DNA of 64,000 nucleotides from Ceratodon purpureus (lineage: Eukaryota; Streptophyta; Bryopsida; Pseudoditrichales; Ditrichaceae): the NCBI GenBank assembly GCA_014871385.1, contig CM026426.1, forward strand, positions 75,802,934 to 75,866,933, written 5' to 3'. The first letter of the stretch is position 1, and every line of letters starts with the position of its first letter. Below are positions 1 to 12,214 of this stretch, piece by piece. The notes beneath the pieces are model-generated. The model was not told where the DNA came from and did not search any database. It saw only the letters and a list, made by a program, of their open reading frames with translations. Both the position numbers and the translations under genes were made by a program.

Positions 1-337
1 TGTCCCTATCCCTCTGCCCTGTCCCTCTCCCACTCTCCTTCTTCTCCCATACTGGGGCCCTGTCCCTCTCAACCGCTCAAACCCTCTGCCGCGCTCCCTC
101 TCGCAAACTCTGCCTCTCCGACCCTCTCCCACTCTCCCCTCTGCTCCCGCAACTAGGGCTGGGGATCCTTACCTCTCCCTCTCCCATCTCCTTTCTCCCT
201 CACTCCCTGTCCCTCTCCCTCTCCCTGTCCCTCTCCTCCTAGTGGGTACCCCGGCTCTTATGTTTTTTCATTTTTTTTTTAAATCTTAACTCTTGGGTGT
301 CTTTTTGATTCAAGACCTTTCAATGTTTTTTGTTTTT

Positions 338-371
<34 letters not shown>

Positions 372-779
372 TTTTTTTGTTTTATTTTGTAATTTTTCTT
401 CTTTGAGAAGGGGATCTACTTCTCATTTTATTTTAATTTTTAAATTGTTTCCCCTCCACTGTTTGGCGTCTCCTGGCGTATGAGAACTTTGGTGGTAGGG
501 AGGGAGGGGAATTCAGAAATTGGAAAGATAGAAAGTATGGGAAGAATTGGAATTCAAAAATTGGAAGAATGGAATCTAAGGGAGATGGGTTAATGGGATA
601 CCTATGCAACAAGGAATGATACAACATAGGACACTAACCAACATAATCATGACTAATTGGTTCACTAATCATGATTCACATAACCCTCCATTCCTCTTTT
701 ATTTTTAATTTCTTAATTTTTACAACAATACCAAAATTTTAAATTAAGGAAATATTGGTGTCAATAATATAGTTTGGTC
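1..779. repeat. Gene-free flank: CCCTCT-rich low complexity and poly-T
   Basis: The first 240 bases are almost pure pyrimidine on this strand, built from imperfect CCCTCT/CCCTGT units. About 330-390 is a long T run interrupted by G. The remainder up to the end of the ParB-methyltransferase gene is AT-rich with no convincing reading frame. If element 1 has a terminal inverted repeat on this side it should lie here, but I could not identify one. Confidence 0.7.
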
Positions 780-3700
780 TTAATATCGACGGTATGTTTC
801 ATAATAGTCTGAGTCTTCATCACCTAGATCCAATGTATTATCAACAGCAGCCTCCAAATGTAGGTACTCCTTAACTGCCTGGTTATATCTCCGCTTCGTC
901 TTCCGTTTCTTTGGGGAAGGTAATGCAGCCTGGTGTCTTGCTGCCTGCTCAGCGTAAATAGGCATGCGGAAGAACGTAGCTACCGGCGACAAGGGAAGTC
1001 GGGCCACTCTGCATACGAAGGCAGTATCTGAGAAAAGACGATTCTAAGCCTGACTGTTAGAATCACAAAATGTTCAAAATTTCTGTCTAATACAAGACCT
1101 GACGACTACACTCAGTGCCTGCTCTTCGGTCGGATTTCCGGAGGATGGTAAGCCAGATCTTCTTCTCCAAGCAGGATCGGAGGAACCTCGTCATCGTCGT
1201 CGTCGTCGTCATCGTCTTCTTGGTCACTGTGATGGCCCCCGGCAGGTGCACGGGGAACCAAGTCAGATCTCATCGGAGCAAGAAGTTCCTTGAATATGTC
1301 CTCGTCCTCCTCAATAGCGACAATGTGACGGCCACGATTGCGACAGACTTGTATGGAGTCGCCTACAAAAGTCGACAAAGAAGGGAGTTAGTATTAAGGC
1401 AAACTACAATCTGGAAGTACGGGAAAGTCAGTATCATAAGAATGTAAGGCCGTACCTGTTCCCGCCGTGAGGTCAACCACAATGCCTCCAGGGGATGTGC
1501 AAGACAAGACGAGGCAGCCCCAGAAATACTCATCAAGTTCCTTAGGACCACGCCAAGGCCGATCGCCGTTCATCCTTCACAGTCTTGGCGTTAGCCGAGT
1601 TCATAAGGACGTTTCCCTTAACAACGTCAATATCTCCACTGTGGGTTGGCTTCAGAGTGAAGGCAGAGTTCCGAGTGCCGGCGGAGAGAGATGCTGGCCT
1701 GGGATCCGGAGTGCATCTGACATAAAGACCCATCCCTAAAAAGGTTAGTGGTCTCAACCCTAGATGGAACCCGAAGTGGCAGTATGTTGAAGCCGGTCCA
1801 CTCCTTAAACATCTTGAACCCGAGGCTTGGGCAGAAGGACCTGATAGTCTTTCTTGTGGAGTTATCGTCAGTGTAAACAAAGACAAGGGCGCCATCATCG
1901 TGCAAGAAATTATGGGCAAACACGAACGTGTTCTTGAACCAGTCCTTGTGAAGGACATTCCACTTAGGGACATCCGAGGCCGTTCTTGATATGCCTGGTA
2001 CCGGAGAGTTGTCCGGAACCTGGGCTACTACAAGGTCCACCATTCCGTCCTTCATCTGATTCCTCCCATAAACCCGGCAGGTTCTATCATAATTGCACTG
2101 GCTCGCGAACTTGTACACCGCATCGAACTTCGATTTATCGATCATACCATTCATGATCAAATCGAAAGTATCGTACTCCAGCTCCTTCGGTTCGTCAACC
2201 AGTCGAACTCAGGCTGAGACAGAGTAAAATCTGTCCCAGAGGAGTTCCCTGATGGCGAAGGTCCATCCAGTCTACGTCTGGACTTGGGAGATTTAGGGGA
2301 CCTGTTGTCCTCTTCGGTTATCACCGGGTGACCCTGCAACTGAACCAGTGCCACCGTCTTGTGAGGCAGTGGTCCTCTGCGCTACGCGTCTTCCTAGCTG
2401 CGCCTGCGATTTCTTTCTCCTCTGACCAACTTTCGGGTCCTCCGGTGCAGCCTCTTCGACGTCAGGTACTTCCTCCGGAGTGGCGTTAACAACACCTAGT
2501 CGTCTCTCAGATCTTCCTCCTCGGCGGGGCAGAAAGTCTTTGCACACTCGATGTACCAACCGCATTCCTTCAGATGCGCTGACGGAAATGTGATCTTCTG
2601 ATACTCCGTGAAGATGAACGAGTCATGGACCAGGCTCAGTCTGGGTATCCATCCAATCTGGTTCTTCCGTGATCGCCGCCTTTGGCATCAACTCCCTCTT
2701 GTAGTATCTATAAAACAGAGGGAATTGGGTCAGATTTCTTTATCTGCGCAAAGGCCAAACTTAACAAAAGCCGACCAAGGTTTTGATACTCACCGATAGA
2801 TAAACCGGCTGACGATGAGATGGCCCTTAGGCACCTGGTCCCAAGTGTCGTTCCGCTGGAATGCATGTTTCCCACCAAAGACAGCTGGAAAAGCTTTTTG
2901 CCAAACCTTCTTCTTCCAGTAGTTCAGGTACACTTGCCAGGACTTCACTTCCTTAGTCCAGTCTGGAACCGGATCTTCAAGCAGGAATAGGCTCAATCTT
3001 CTCCGTGATCTCGTCCTCCAGCAGCGCATAGAAGCATGCTTTGTGCAGCCAAGCATGAAGTTGAGACTCACTGCACGAAGACCTCGGAAAACTGTTTGCA
3101 GCCCTGGTATTATCAGAGCCGTTCCACATCTTCAGCCAACGCACTTTATACATCCCCTTCACGTTGGTGGTCGCAATAAGCTGCAGTTTGTCTAGCCCCA
3201 TCTCGCACTTCTGATTAGGGCGATGGTTGTAATGGTTCCGAATCTGAAAGGACGTAAACCCAAACAACGTAAGAATCAAAGTCATGCCATAACAAACGCT
3301 CATCAGGCCATTCCACCGTTGCAGCTACACCACATCCTGGAGGCTGTTAAATAACGTCATTGACCAAAACAATCGATCCTTCCAGGAAATCTACAAATTC
3401 AAATGGCTTATCAATGCCGAACATGACGAGCCACCTGTCTTTGCAGCTCCCCTAGAGGGTCAAAATATTTTGGACAGTAACGTTCTACTAGTCATCATTT
3501 GAAATTTAAACACATCCAACCTAAAGTTCTAACTCATCAAGCAACAATCAAGTAGCAATATAACACCCAAAATTGACTAAGTGGCTAGAAACCCGACCGC
3601 GCCTCTGAGGCCCGGAAGGGGCTCTCGGTACCGAGAGACCCTTCCCAGCCTCAAAGGCGCGGTCGGGATTTGGTACCTAGGGACATCATCGGCCCCTTCG

Positions 3701-6700
3701 GGCCGGAAACCCGACCGCGCCTCTGAGGCCCGGAAGGGCTTCTCGGCACCGAGAGCCCCTTCCGGGCCTCAGAAGAGCGGTCGGGTTTTCGGCCCGAAGG
3801 GGCACAATCTGGCCCCCTTTAATTGTAAAAGGGGACGGAATGGCCCATCAGGCATAAAGAACTCCATTATTGGGTTCTTAATTAGCCTGGTGGGCCCTAT
3901 AAGCCCCTTTGGGCTCAAAGGGGCTTGTTAAGGCCCCTTGGGGCCGAAAACCCGACCGCGCCCTTGAGGCCGGGAGGGGCTTCTCGGCAGCGAGAGACCC
4001 CTCCGGGCCTCATGGGCGCGGTCGGGTTTCCGGCCCGATGGGGCCTTAACGGGCCCCTCTCAGCCGAAGAGGGGCCTGTAAAAGCCCCTTGGGGCCGGTT
4101 CCCCGACCGCGCCCTTGAGGCCGGGAGGGGCTTCTCGGCAGCGAGAGACCTCTCCGGGCCTCATGGGCGCGGTCGGGGAACCGGCCCCAAGGGGCCTATA
4201 CAGGCCCCTCTTGGGCTGAGAGGGGCCTGTAAAGGCTCCTTGGGGCCGGTTCCCCGAGCGCGCCCATGAGGCCCGGAGGGGCTTCTCGGCACCAAACCAG
4301 ACCTCAGGCGCGGTCGGGGTAGTAGAAGTAAGGGCCTCAACCGGGCCTCAATAAAGAAAAACAAACTTACTGGCAGAAATCTAAGTAAAGAATGTCAAGA
4401 AACTACATACCTCTACGATAAAATCCTTCCCGTTCTTAGGATTTGCAACGGCTTGGAGCTTGCTAAAAAGCTTGTTAAGGGCTACTTTTTTCTTTAGAAT
4501 CAAATTGAATATAACCTCACGTAAACGCTCCCCTGTTTGCTTATTCAGCGGCGTCGTCTGCTTGTTGTGATTGCATGCTTCCTTGCCTGCACCTGCTATT
4601 TCTTCCTGTCGCATTCAACCAAGAAAGTTAGTTTATTTAATTATTTCGACATACTCTATAAATCAGACAGGAGTGAAAAAGTCTAAAGGATTTACCAAGA
4701 AGAGGTGGTTGACCATTGTCTCCGAAGACAATGGATACCAAGTATTGGTCGACTTGTTCTTCTCCCTCAGGTACTCTTCCTTGCTGAGGATATTCTCAAA
4801 ATACGTTATGGGTAGCAGCCCATACTTGTGCACCATCTCAATCTGGTGCAAGACATTTGTCTTGACATGCGCCTGCTCATTTGACCTGTCACGTCGTATG
4901 ATATTAGATATCACGAACTTCATCTAATGAAATCGACGACTTAGCATTGAGTAAGAACTTGAAGATCTAGTCTCGGAATGGTACTTACTTGTTAACTGAA
5001 TGCATGGCCCTGAGAATACTTGGATACAGATTCTTATGGATCTCAAGGACCAAGCAATCTGGCATACCGTGAAGGCGATGCCAGTCCATGTTGCCCATCT
5101 TAGCTTCATCGATGTAGCGCTTCCAGCCCGTGTAGCGGTGATTGCCATCGTAAATGAAAAACATCTTTCCGCAAAGTGGCTTCAAATCGGGGTCAGAATT
5201 CAATTCTAACTCGAATTCATTATCCAACTGATCCCATGCCGAACTCCATTCCCGTCTGATTTCATCTGTAACCAGCTGCTCCTTCTCTTTCATATCGGTC
5301 AGAGCCACATAGAACACTGCTGACCCTACTCTGTACCCGGATCGGAACTCGCTCTGCAACCGTAAGACCTCAGACTCCAACACTGGCCTGACTTCGGGCA
5401 CACTAACCATGCGGCATAAAGGAATTCTCAACCTCGAGAACTTCTCTATCGGCAGTTTCCGACTCCGGTTGACTGTAACAAAGATGTTGTTCTCGAACTC
5501 CTTGATCATCCGAGCCTCTATCTCCGCTGGTGTCACACCCTCGTCCTTTCTAAGAGGGTTTTCCGGCAATTCCTCCCCCTTCTTAACCCGCGGCCATGTC
5601 AGCTTAGCCGGCGGCATCTCTGCATCGTCCTCCTCTTCCTCTTCTTCATCCACCAAGGGATCTTTCTCTTCCGCCTCCACCTCGGCTGTCTTCGCCCTCT
5701 TCGGTGAAGGTGTACTCTCCAATGTATGCTCCGCACCATCGTTCTGGCCCTCGGCCATCGCCGTCTCCTTGTTGACATCGCCTGCCAGTTCCTCCCGTTC
5801 AGACTGCTTCGTCCCCTGCAGGTCCATGCTCTCGTCCTGCCCCTCCCCTCCTTGCCTCTGCCCAGCAGCCACGACCTGCGTCTCTTCTACAGCCGCCTTC
5901 TGCGTCTCCTCCACAGCCGTCTCCTGCGCCTCCTCCTCTCCTTCTTCCTGCAACAATGTGTCGCAACCTAACTAGTCAGCTGAGTTGAACCCTTTCTAAA
6001 ACCCTAGATACATACAGTGGAACTGGACGCTCTGACGATGCCCTAATACCTTTTCCTGCCCTTACTTCAAGGAGTACTATCTTACCTGCTCTCGCTGGAC
6101 AGCGGACTCCGCAATTCTAACCTTCTTAGACTTCTTGTGCTTTTCTGGACGCTCCTCCCTACTTGGCCGCTTCTTACTTTTCCTTTCACTTTCTGATGAC
6201 CTGTCATCTCCAGCCCTCTTCTTTGTGCCCTTCTTCTCACTTCCTGGTGACTTCTCATTTACGGACGACCTCTCCTCCCCATGGCCCTTCTTAGACCTAC
6301 CCTTCTTCACCTTCCCTCCATACTTAGGGTTAAACATGGCGACAAACTATGTAGACCGACCCGCACCCTACAAACCCTAACGACGTCACCCTAAACCGAA
6401 CCCTGACTGCACTACACTCACACACACAAAAACCGCAACGCAGTGTAAGCCAGGCACAGCAAGGCTGCGAGCTAAGAACACCACGAAGGGGCACAGAGAG
6501 ACTGAGCATGGAGCTTCTCCCCCTTCTTATACCTGGCCTCAAGAGCAAGGGCACACAAACTAATGATGTCTACAATTAACACACGTACCTCTAAGCACTC
6601 AGGTATGGTGAGGGGAAATGATTGCTGGAGCGGCGTCACACACTGCGATGGTGATGTCTCACACAACCCGCCCCCCTTTGCTACTCGAGGTACTGCTATG

Positions 6701-6903
6701 ACGGGAAGTTTTGCGAAGTCCTTACTCAATGCCTTCACGGTCCCGCCAAACCCCTCAACACGTCGCCTCCGTTCCTCAGCCTGTCTCATCCTCGAAGCTG
6801 TCAGCTGCTTCGAATTTGAAAACAGCTTGTCTCTCCCCTTCCTCTTTCTCTTTCTCTCTTTCACAGGAGTGGCGACCACTTCAGTTGAATCATCGACATG
6901 CAT
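780..6903 (-). pseudogene. ParB-like / DNA methyltransferase-like fusion, copy 1 (element 1), frameshifted
   Basis: Multi-exon gene read leftwards. A basic first exon (6903 to about 6589, KERKRKRKGR stretch, ends at a GTACGT donor) is followed by a Lys/Ser-rich exon (6337-6087), then 5947-4996 with an acidic region and the ParB-like domain: IPLCRM box, and GKMFFIYDGNHRYTGW near 5118-5171. Further exons are 4885-4696, 4605-4411 and 3243-2794, then downstream pieces. The methyltransferase-like part has VAQVPDNSPVPGIS (about 1998-2035) in place of the DPPY loop, and VVDLTAGTG split by an intron (about 1456-1483 joined to 1362), followed by GRHIVAIEEDE. The last exon ends at TAA at 780. Frames switch near 2980, 2630, 2490, 2190 and 1585, so the C-terminal half looks dead while the ParB exon is open. 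It lies head-to-head with the transposase at 7316. Exon 1 linkage and exact breakpoints are uncertain. Confidence 0.75.
3589..4323. repeat. GC-rich array of five large hairpins inside an intron
   Basis: Five successive imperfect palindromes of about 80-118 bases lie at 3589-3671, 3691-3803, 3930-4047, 4082-4197 and 4232-4323. Each starts near CCCGACCGCG and returns through CGCGGTCGGG, with an inner arm GGAGGGGCTTCTCGG and a short CGGCACCGAG-like loop. Outer arms GGCCCCTTGGGGCC extend units 2-4. GC content is far above the surroundings. The array fills the intron between the exon ending at 4411 and the exon starting at 3243 of ParB-methyltransferase copy 1. Pro/Arg-rich open frames across it are by-products of composition. 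Confidence 0.85.
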
Positions 6904-7315
6904 CTGTGACACTATCCTGCTCTCTTGTCACACTAAACATCCCGCAGAATGCCGCTCATTGCTTTGATATATCTCTGGTCAGGATGAGTGAAGTTATTTT
7001 TGACGCTTCCAACTCTTTTGGCGCCCTTCCATATAAAGATGTCCTTAATTCAAAATTCCTAGAATTGGCGGCTGAGATCCCTCCCCTTTTTCCCATGTCA
7101 GGGAATTTACTCTGACACGGTGTACCAGCCCTAATTATATTCAGTGGCAATCAAGAGACGGCTGGCCCTTATTATAGAGCCTTGTAGTGGCTGGTGATTT
7201 GTCGCATGATCGTCCTTTCAAGTAAACATAGGGGGCCCCTAAACCCAGTCATCATCCTCTCTTCAACATTCGTCTCTGTTATGACAAGTTGAGATTAGCA
7301 AATTCAAACGTATAA
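6904..7315. promoter_or_regulatory. Divergent intergenic region between the two genes of element 1
   Basis: These 412 bases separate the first ATG of ParB-methyltransferase copy 1 (minus strand) from the first ATG of the transposase (plus strand), so promoters for both directions are expected here. AT-rich TATA-like words occur (CCATATAAAG near 7029, TTATTATAG near 7169, TATAAATG overlapping the transposase ATG), but none can be assigned with confidence. Element 2 has 442 bases in the same position. Confidence 0.5.
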
Positions 7316-10300
7316 ATGCAGTGGAAAATGCTTCAACAACCCTCTCAATTCTGCACTTCGTCGATTGTGTCGCTCTTTCTGAACTCCCTCCGCCATGGCG
7401 CTGCCTGTCCCGGCTCAGTTCCTAGGTTCCGTTTTTCTTTACGCACATGGCGTTGGAATTCCGATACGTTTCGAGTAGATGATGATGGGTACGCTCTTGT
7501 GTCATGTGAGCGTCTTAGTCTTAAGTTCCAGTATCAAGAGGACACCATTAGCGTCGAGGAGGAGATTTGTGATGACCTCACTGGAGAGATCACACATACA
7601 CTAGGCCAGGTCTCATTCGTGGACGAGAGGGATTGTAAGATCTCAAGGCTCATGCCTGGTAGGTATAGAGTCTACGGTCTCACGGATTCCCAAATGGCTG
7701 CGTCCACCGAGATCCTGACCCCCAGACGGTCCTCTACTTGCACCATCCAGACACCAGGAGCGGTGGACGTGAAGTTGAAGACCGACTCTGCCTCAGATAC
7801 GCCTCTCCTTGCCAAAGTAAAAGTCGAGCCGGGCTTAGATACCCCGGTTATCAATCTCTCCTCTGACGATGACAGGAGCCCGCGGACTCGAAAGTCATAC
7901 AGATATATACCCGCCGGAGAACCTGTCCGTCCCGAGGCGGCTGTGGACACTCGCGCTTCGAATCTCATGGTCATGCCCCCTACTTTGGACGAGTCCGTCA
8001 ATATTGTATCGCTGTTGAAGAAGCTTACTTCGCGGCCGGGTAAGAAGAACCTCCTGAAGAAGTTAGACTACGACTCCATCCGACATGAGAGAGTGGAGTA
8101 TCTGCCGGCGGAGTTCAACGGCGACGTCATCTTCGAACTGCCACCTGTCGGATCCTCTGCCTCACAATCAGCCGCCAAGTCCATGGAGGGCATGGATAAG
8201 AGGTACGATGGGCACGTGTGGATGAAGATGATCACCACCAACATCTCCAACAATATGGGCCTCTCTTTTCGGTCGTCTTCATGTGCGGGCCATTTGCGGT
8301 GCGAGAACAAGGACTGCGGGTACCTTGAGCGCGACCATCGCATCTTTGACGTGAATGAGACCGAATTTGACGGATGCACGTTGCAGGCGTTTGTTGTGGG
8401 TGAAGAGGCTCCGAAGGAATCCACTTTGGTCTGCAAGGTATGTAAGGAACCTCCCGTATGCGTTGCCACTTGTAGAGCAAGGATATTTTATGTTTCGGGC
8501 AAAGGCAATAGGACACGGGCGTGCATCCACGTAGGATCCCACAACCACCCTGTCAAGGTGGGAGACTACCGAGACATTAAGGTCGAGATAAGTAGTTTGA
8601 TAGAAAATCAGATCGAGAACACGCCCAAGGCTACGAAGAGCGCCGTTGTACTAGAGGCCAGCAAGGACCTGATTGGTAGTTTTTTATTACAATCGGAGGA
8701 TGATCCACCCAAGACGCTCACTCTTCAAAAGCTTTATCCTGTGCTCGATAGGTGCAAAGATATGGCGTCGCCTAACATTCGGAACAAGGTCGTTACTTTT
8801 AGGTACCTCAGACGGTATGGGGTGATGGACAGCATAACGAAACTGCGGGGACTCAGCACATGGGATTTTGTACATAACAACATGTTCCCTGGCCAAGGGT
8901 CAGAATTTGACAAGGTCTACGTGTTCAAAATGTCGGAGCTGGGGCCCGCCAGTGGTGTCGATCTTGTGAAGAGAATGCAGCCGACGGGGGATCTGGAGCT
9001 TTCGTGGATGATGTTTGACCACGTCAGGCGCATGCAAAATTGGACAACCATGGCATGCCACGTGTATGACTCCACGTACTGCCGGGTCATGACGATTGCC
9101 TGCTGCGACATGCAATCTGAAGACGCCGAAGCCCAGATGGTGTTTTGGAAGAACCTCAATGCAGTCATGAAGAGACACGGCCTGGAAAAGCTGAACTTCA
9201 AGGGCTTCATGGCGGACAGCGCCGAGGCTAATTGGAATGCGGTTCGGGTGGTATACGGCAATGGCAACAAGGAAGATCAAATGGAGGACCGGGAGAGGAC
9301 CTGTCAATATCATTGGACCCAGTCCATGGTGCTTCATACCAAGAAACACGTCGCCAAAGAGTTGTGGGATCAACACAAAAAGATGTGTCAGCAATACAGG
9401 AAGGCAAGATCAATGGCGGAGGCCGATGCTCTTTATCACGGGATAAGGGCTTGGTGGGCATTTGCGTGGGCAGTGTCCGAATTTGCCTTATTGAAACTTG
9501 ACTTATGGCTCTTATTCTGGCATTATCGATATCGCCAATGGGGTGGGTTTATGATCGAGGTAACCACGCCACCCACTATTGTTTTCTCTTTCCCCGTACA
9601 TGCTCATCGTAGTGACTCATTAATCGTTCATCCGTTGTTGGATCTCAAAAATTCTCGGAGGCGGAACTCGCGGAGATGCCGTACTGCAACCTCGCGGAGA
9701 CGGTCCACAACAAGTGGCTTCAAGCATCCGGCAATAATGGCAGTGATCTGTACGTCGCCACCGTGGACGACTTTATCCGTGCTTTTCTACAGGTTGTGAA
9801 TTACTACCAGTACCTAAAGGGCGACGTGGAGGGTACTGGCCCCAGCAAGAAGGAGCTGAGGCTACGATCCGCAGAACGTAGGGCGAAAAAGACGGGCGAT
9901 CCAAAGGTTCTGGAGGACCCCATGCTGGACATGCCTGGCGCCGATGAGTTTTGTACGCGTGTCCCACATCTGCCAGGGGAGGAGGTGTTTGGTTCGCGGA
10001 AACGCAAGCCCGACTTGCCTCTTGGCGCTGAGGAAGAGTCACATAGGCCAGATAAGGTAAACTTTTCGCATCTTCGAGTCAGTACCAGATGTGTCAGAGC
10101 TTGCGTGGCTCCCATGCCGATCATCGTCGAGGAAGGCGACCGCGAGGTTGAAGCAGCTCATCATCCATCGCCACAGATGGATTCCGTCATCGCTTCACTC
10201 TTCAGCGAAGGAGGCGTGCGTCACGTCTCGGCTGTGGAGTAGACCAGAGTGAACGTAAAGCAGTGGCACATTGCTCGACTGCCAAAGACTTCCGCAAAGT

Positions 10301-11151
10301 GCTGTTGGGCGCAGAGGGCCGTCACCAATAAGAAATGCACAAAGAGGATTGTCAGGGGTGCTAAGCCCACCCCTGCCCCGACCTACAACGGTGTATGGCA
10401 CAGCAGAAGGAGGAACCTCAACATATCCAAGGACTTCTTTTTCTGCCCCGACGACATTGAGAGGTGCGTGAAGGGGACAAGGCGCAAATGGGTGAACTGG
10501 TACGATTTATCGAGAAAGGAAGGATTTCCACCCATCCCAACAGTATGGCCTGTGAAACTTGGGACGAACCTGAAAGACTGTGAGATTCTTGCCCTGGAGG
10601 AGGCAGGGTTTCAGCTCCTACAGAAGAAACCAGTCTCGCCTAGGAGGCTCTTCACCTCCGACCCCCCTCCGCGAAACCTAGACTCGGTTCCGGTGCCGGC
10701 AGAGGCTGACTGGTACCCTGGAAAGAGAGACGGGAAGATTGTCAAGCAGACCGTGACTCGACCCAATCCGCAGCAGAGGCTGTCCATGGCCTCCTCCGAC
10801 TCCCTCAAAGCACGACTGCGGTCTATCACCATGATTCCTCATCCCGGCCACGGCTGCATCATCGCGCTAGACTCCGGGGCTCCTCCCAATGTGACAAAAT
10901 ACCGGATCACCATCAGCTCCCTCCCCGGCTGCACATGCCCACCATTCTAGAAAACAATGACGAAGTTCCGTGGGACGGTTCAATTTACATATTGCAAACA
11001 TATGTATTACGTCCTCTTAAAGGTATGCCTGCGTGACCCGGATGTGGAACTTTTCATCCATGCACCGACCTTTAGCTTCAACGAAGTGAAGTTACTCCTC
11101 GAGAGTGGAATCTTGACACACCCCTTGGCGGGGCCCTACGAGACAGTCTAG
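7316..11151 (+). pseudogene. MULE-like transposase, copy 1 (element 1), two in-frame TAG stops
   Basis: Cut-and-paste transposase of the Mutator-like type, read from the ATG at 7316. Visible in order: a variable N-terminus with AASTEILTP; a zinc-cluster region with CAGHLRCENKDCGY (about 8281) and CKVCKEPPVC then ACIHVGSHNHP (to about 8552), resembling WRKY/GCM1-type fingers; a DDE core with CHVYDS (about 9056), FMADSAEANWNAV (about 9207), CQYHW (about 9303) and CNLAETVHN (about 9682); and a C-terminal SWIM finger CTCPPF...YCKH (about 10930-11000). An intron fits 9560-9660 (GT donor after ATCGAG). The frame is otherwise continuous but carries TAG at 10240-10242 and 10948-10950, where copy 2 reads through. 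It is divergent from the ParB-methyltransferase gene. Family assignment rests on motifs, not a search. Confidence 0.8.
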
Positions 11152-11372
11152 AATTTGCCCTTTCTAATTTAGACCCTCACGACGTCGCAGTGATTCTCTA
11201 CTTTTGTTTTTAATCGAGTCTGACTATGACTCAGTAATACATGATTTGATTTGCCATTATTGTTAAAAAAAAGTGCCACCTGGCCGAGTAATTGTCGTCG
11301 CACATCTTGTCCACCATTCAGTTTCCACAAATAATTACTTTATTACCATGCACTTTCTTAAAGAATATTACA
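11152..11372. other. Gap downstream of transposase copy 1
   Basis: AT-rich spacer with no open frame. It should contain the right end of element 1, but I saw no inverted repeat matching the left flank. Confidence 0.4.
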
Positions 11373-11816
11373 TCACATGAATCGGATGCGGTTTGGCCGT
11401 CCTTTTGATATTTCTACATAGCTACTTTTGGTTTCCATCGGACGGACGACGCATTCATCCAGACGTGGACCTGAGGAAGAACCTCGACCAGACCGAGGAA
11501 TTTTAATGACTGGACTGGACCCCACACGTCCACATATTGCGGATCTCGAATAAGTCCCCAGAGGAATTCTGCCAACCGTGGAATAAGCATGGCTTGGAAG
11601 GGACTTGGACTCAACCTCCTTAGTGGGCGATTTGTCGGGCGCCTTTGTAACAGTAGATGGCACCACATCAAGCCCACCGCTATGTCCACCTTCTACCGGT
11701 TTAGGAGGCGATGGTCGTGGCTTCAGCAACAACTCGTCACCCTCATCTTCAAGAAAGGGTTCAAATGGCCCACCCTCATCACCTAGGGATACAACCCCAA
11801 AACCGACTTCCTCCAT
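11373..11816 (-). CDS. Unknown 147-aa protein, divergent to ParB-methyltransferase copy 2
   Basis: A single open frame starts at an ATG in a good context (GCCATGGAG) at 11816 and ends at TGA at 11373. The product is acidic near the N-terminus (LEDEGDELLLKPRPSPP), Pro/Ser/Gly-rich in the middle and basic at the end (SKGRPNRIRFM). I recognise no domain. The upstream DNA contains a telo-box-like CCTAAACCCTAAAC (about 11843-11856). It lies 398 bases head-to-head with the ParB-methyltransferase start at 12215, the slot occupied by a transposase in elements 1 and 2, but shows no similarity to that transposase. It may be a real host gene, or an element gene from another family. Confidence 0.45.
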   Translation of the reverse strand: MEEVGFGVVSLGDEGGPFEPFLEDEGDELLLKPRPSPPKPVEGGHSGGLDVVPSTVTKAPDKSPTKEVESKSLPSHAYSTVGRIPLGTYSRSAICGRVGSSPVIKIPRSGRGSSSGPRLDECVVRPMETKSSYVEISKGRPNRIRFM

Positions 11817-12214
11817 GGCAAAAACGGTATGCACCCCACCCCTAAACCCTAAACATTCCACCAGCTAACAAACGAGAGAGAGAGAGCAAAGGCCCCAGGG
11901 TCATCCATATATTCCAGTGAAATCACAGAAGACCCCGTCATTCACGCCCTGCCGCACAATTTCGAGACCAGTAGTTGGTCGGCAGTCCCAAAAAACCCTT
12001 TAACAAAACCCAGAAAGTATCCCACATTCAAGGAATATTCCTTTGAATATTCAAAAAGATTCTATTTTTCTCATCTTACATTCTATTTTTAGTTAAAAAA
12101 TTCCATTTTTAGAATCTGCTCTCCATTTTCCACTCTAAGAGCAGAAAATCTCTGCTCTCTGCTCACCGCTCACATACAAGCTTCCCTCGGATCAAGCCAT
12201 CGCCGAATTCCCGA
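11817..12214. promoter_or_regulatory. Intergenic region upstream of ParB-methyltransferase copy 2
   Basis: The left part carries the telo-box-like motif, a GAGAGA run near 11873 and the presumed promoter of the minus-strand gene. The right part, 12050-12190, is AT-rich and then turns into TCTGCTCTCTGCTCACCGCTCACATAC-like sequence; the last part, CCGCTCACATAC, recurs near 18352-18366 in front of unrelated DNA. No N-terminal basic exon like those of copies 1 and 3 was found here. Confidence 0.4.

Noticed and set aside
433-627. 64-residue minus-strand frame
   Set aside because: Low-complexity Phe/Pro/Leu composition in AT-rich DNA; nothing supports coding.
3581-4364. Pro/Arg/Gly-rich open frames of about 65-116 residues
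   Set aside because: They lie wholly in the GC-rich hairpin array; their similarity to each other follows from the DNA repeat.
5409-5975. 188-residue Ser/Cys-rich forward frame
   Set aside because: Antisense shadow of the acidic ParB-methyltransferase exon 5947-4996, whose product has recognisable motifs and splice sites.
8900-9394. 164-residue minus-strand frame
   Set aside because: Shadow of the transposase DDE core on the plus strand.
7316-11151. Reassignment or programmed readthrough of UAG
   Set aside because: The TAGs are not at equivalent positions in the two copies, show no shared readthrough context, and TAG also serves as the final stop; methylation-driven decay is simpler.
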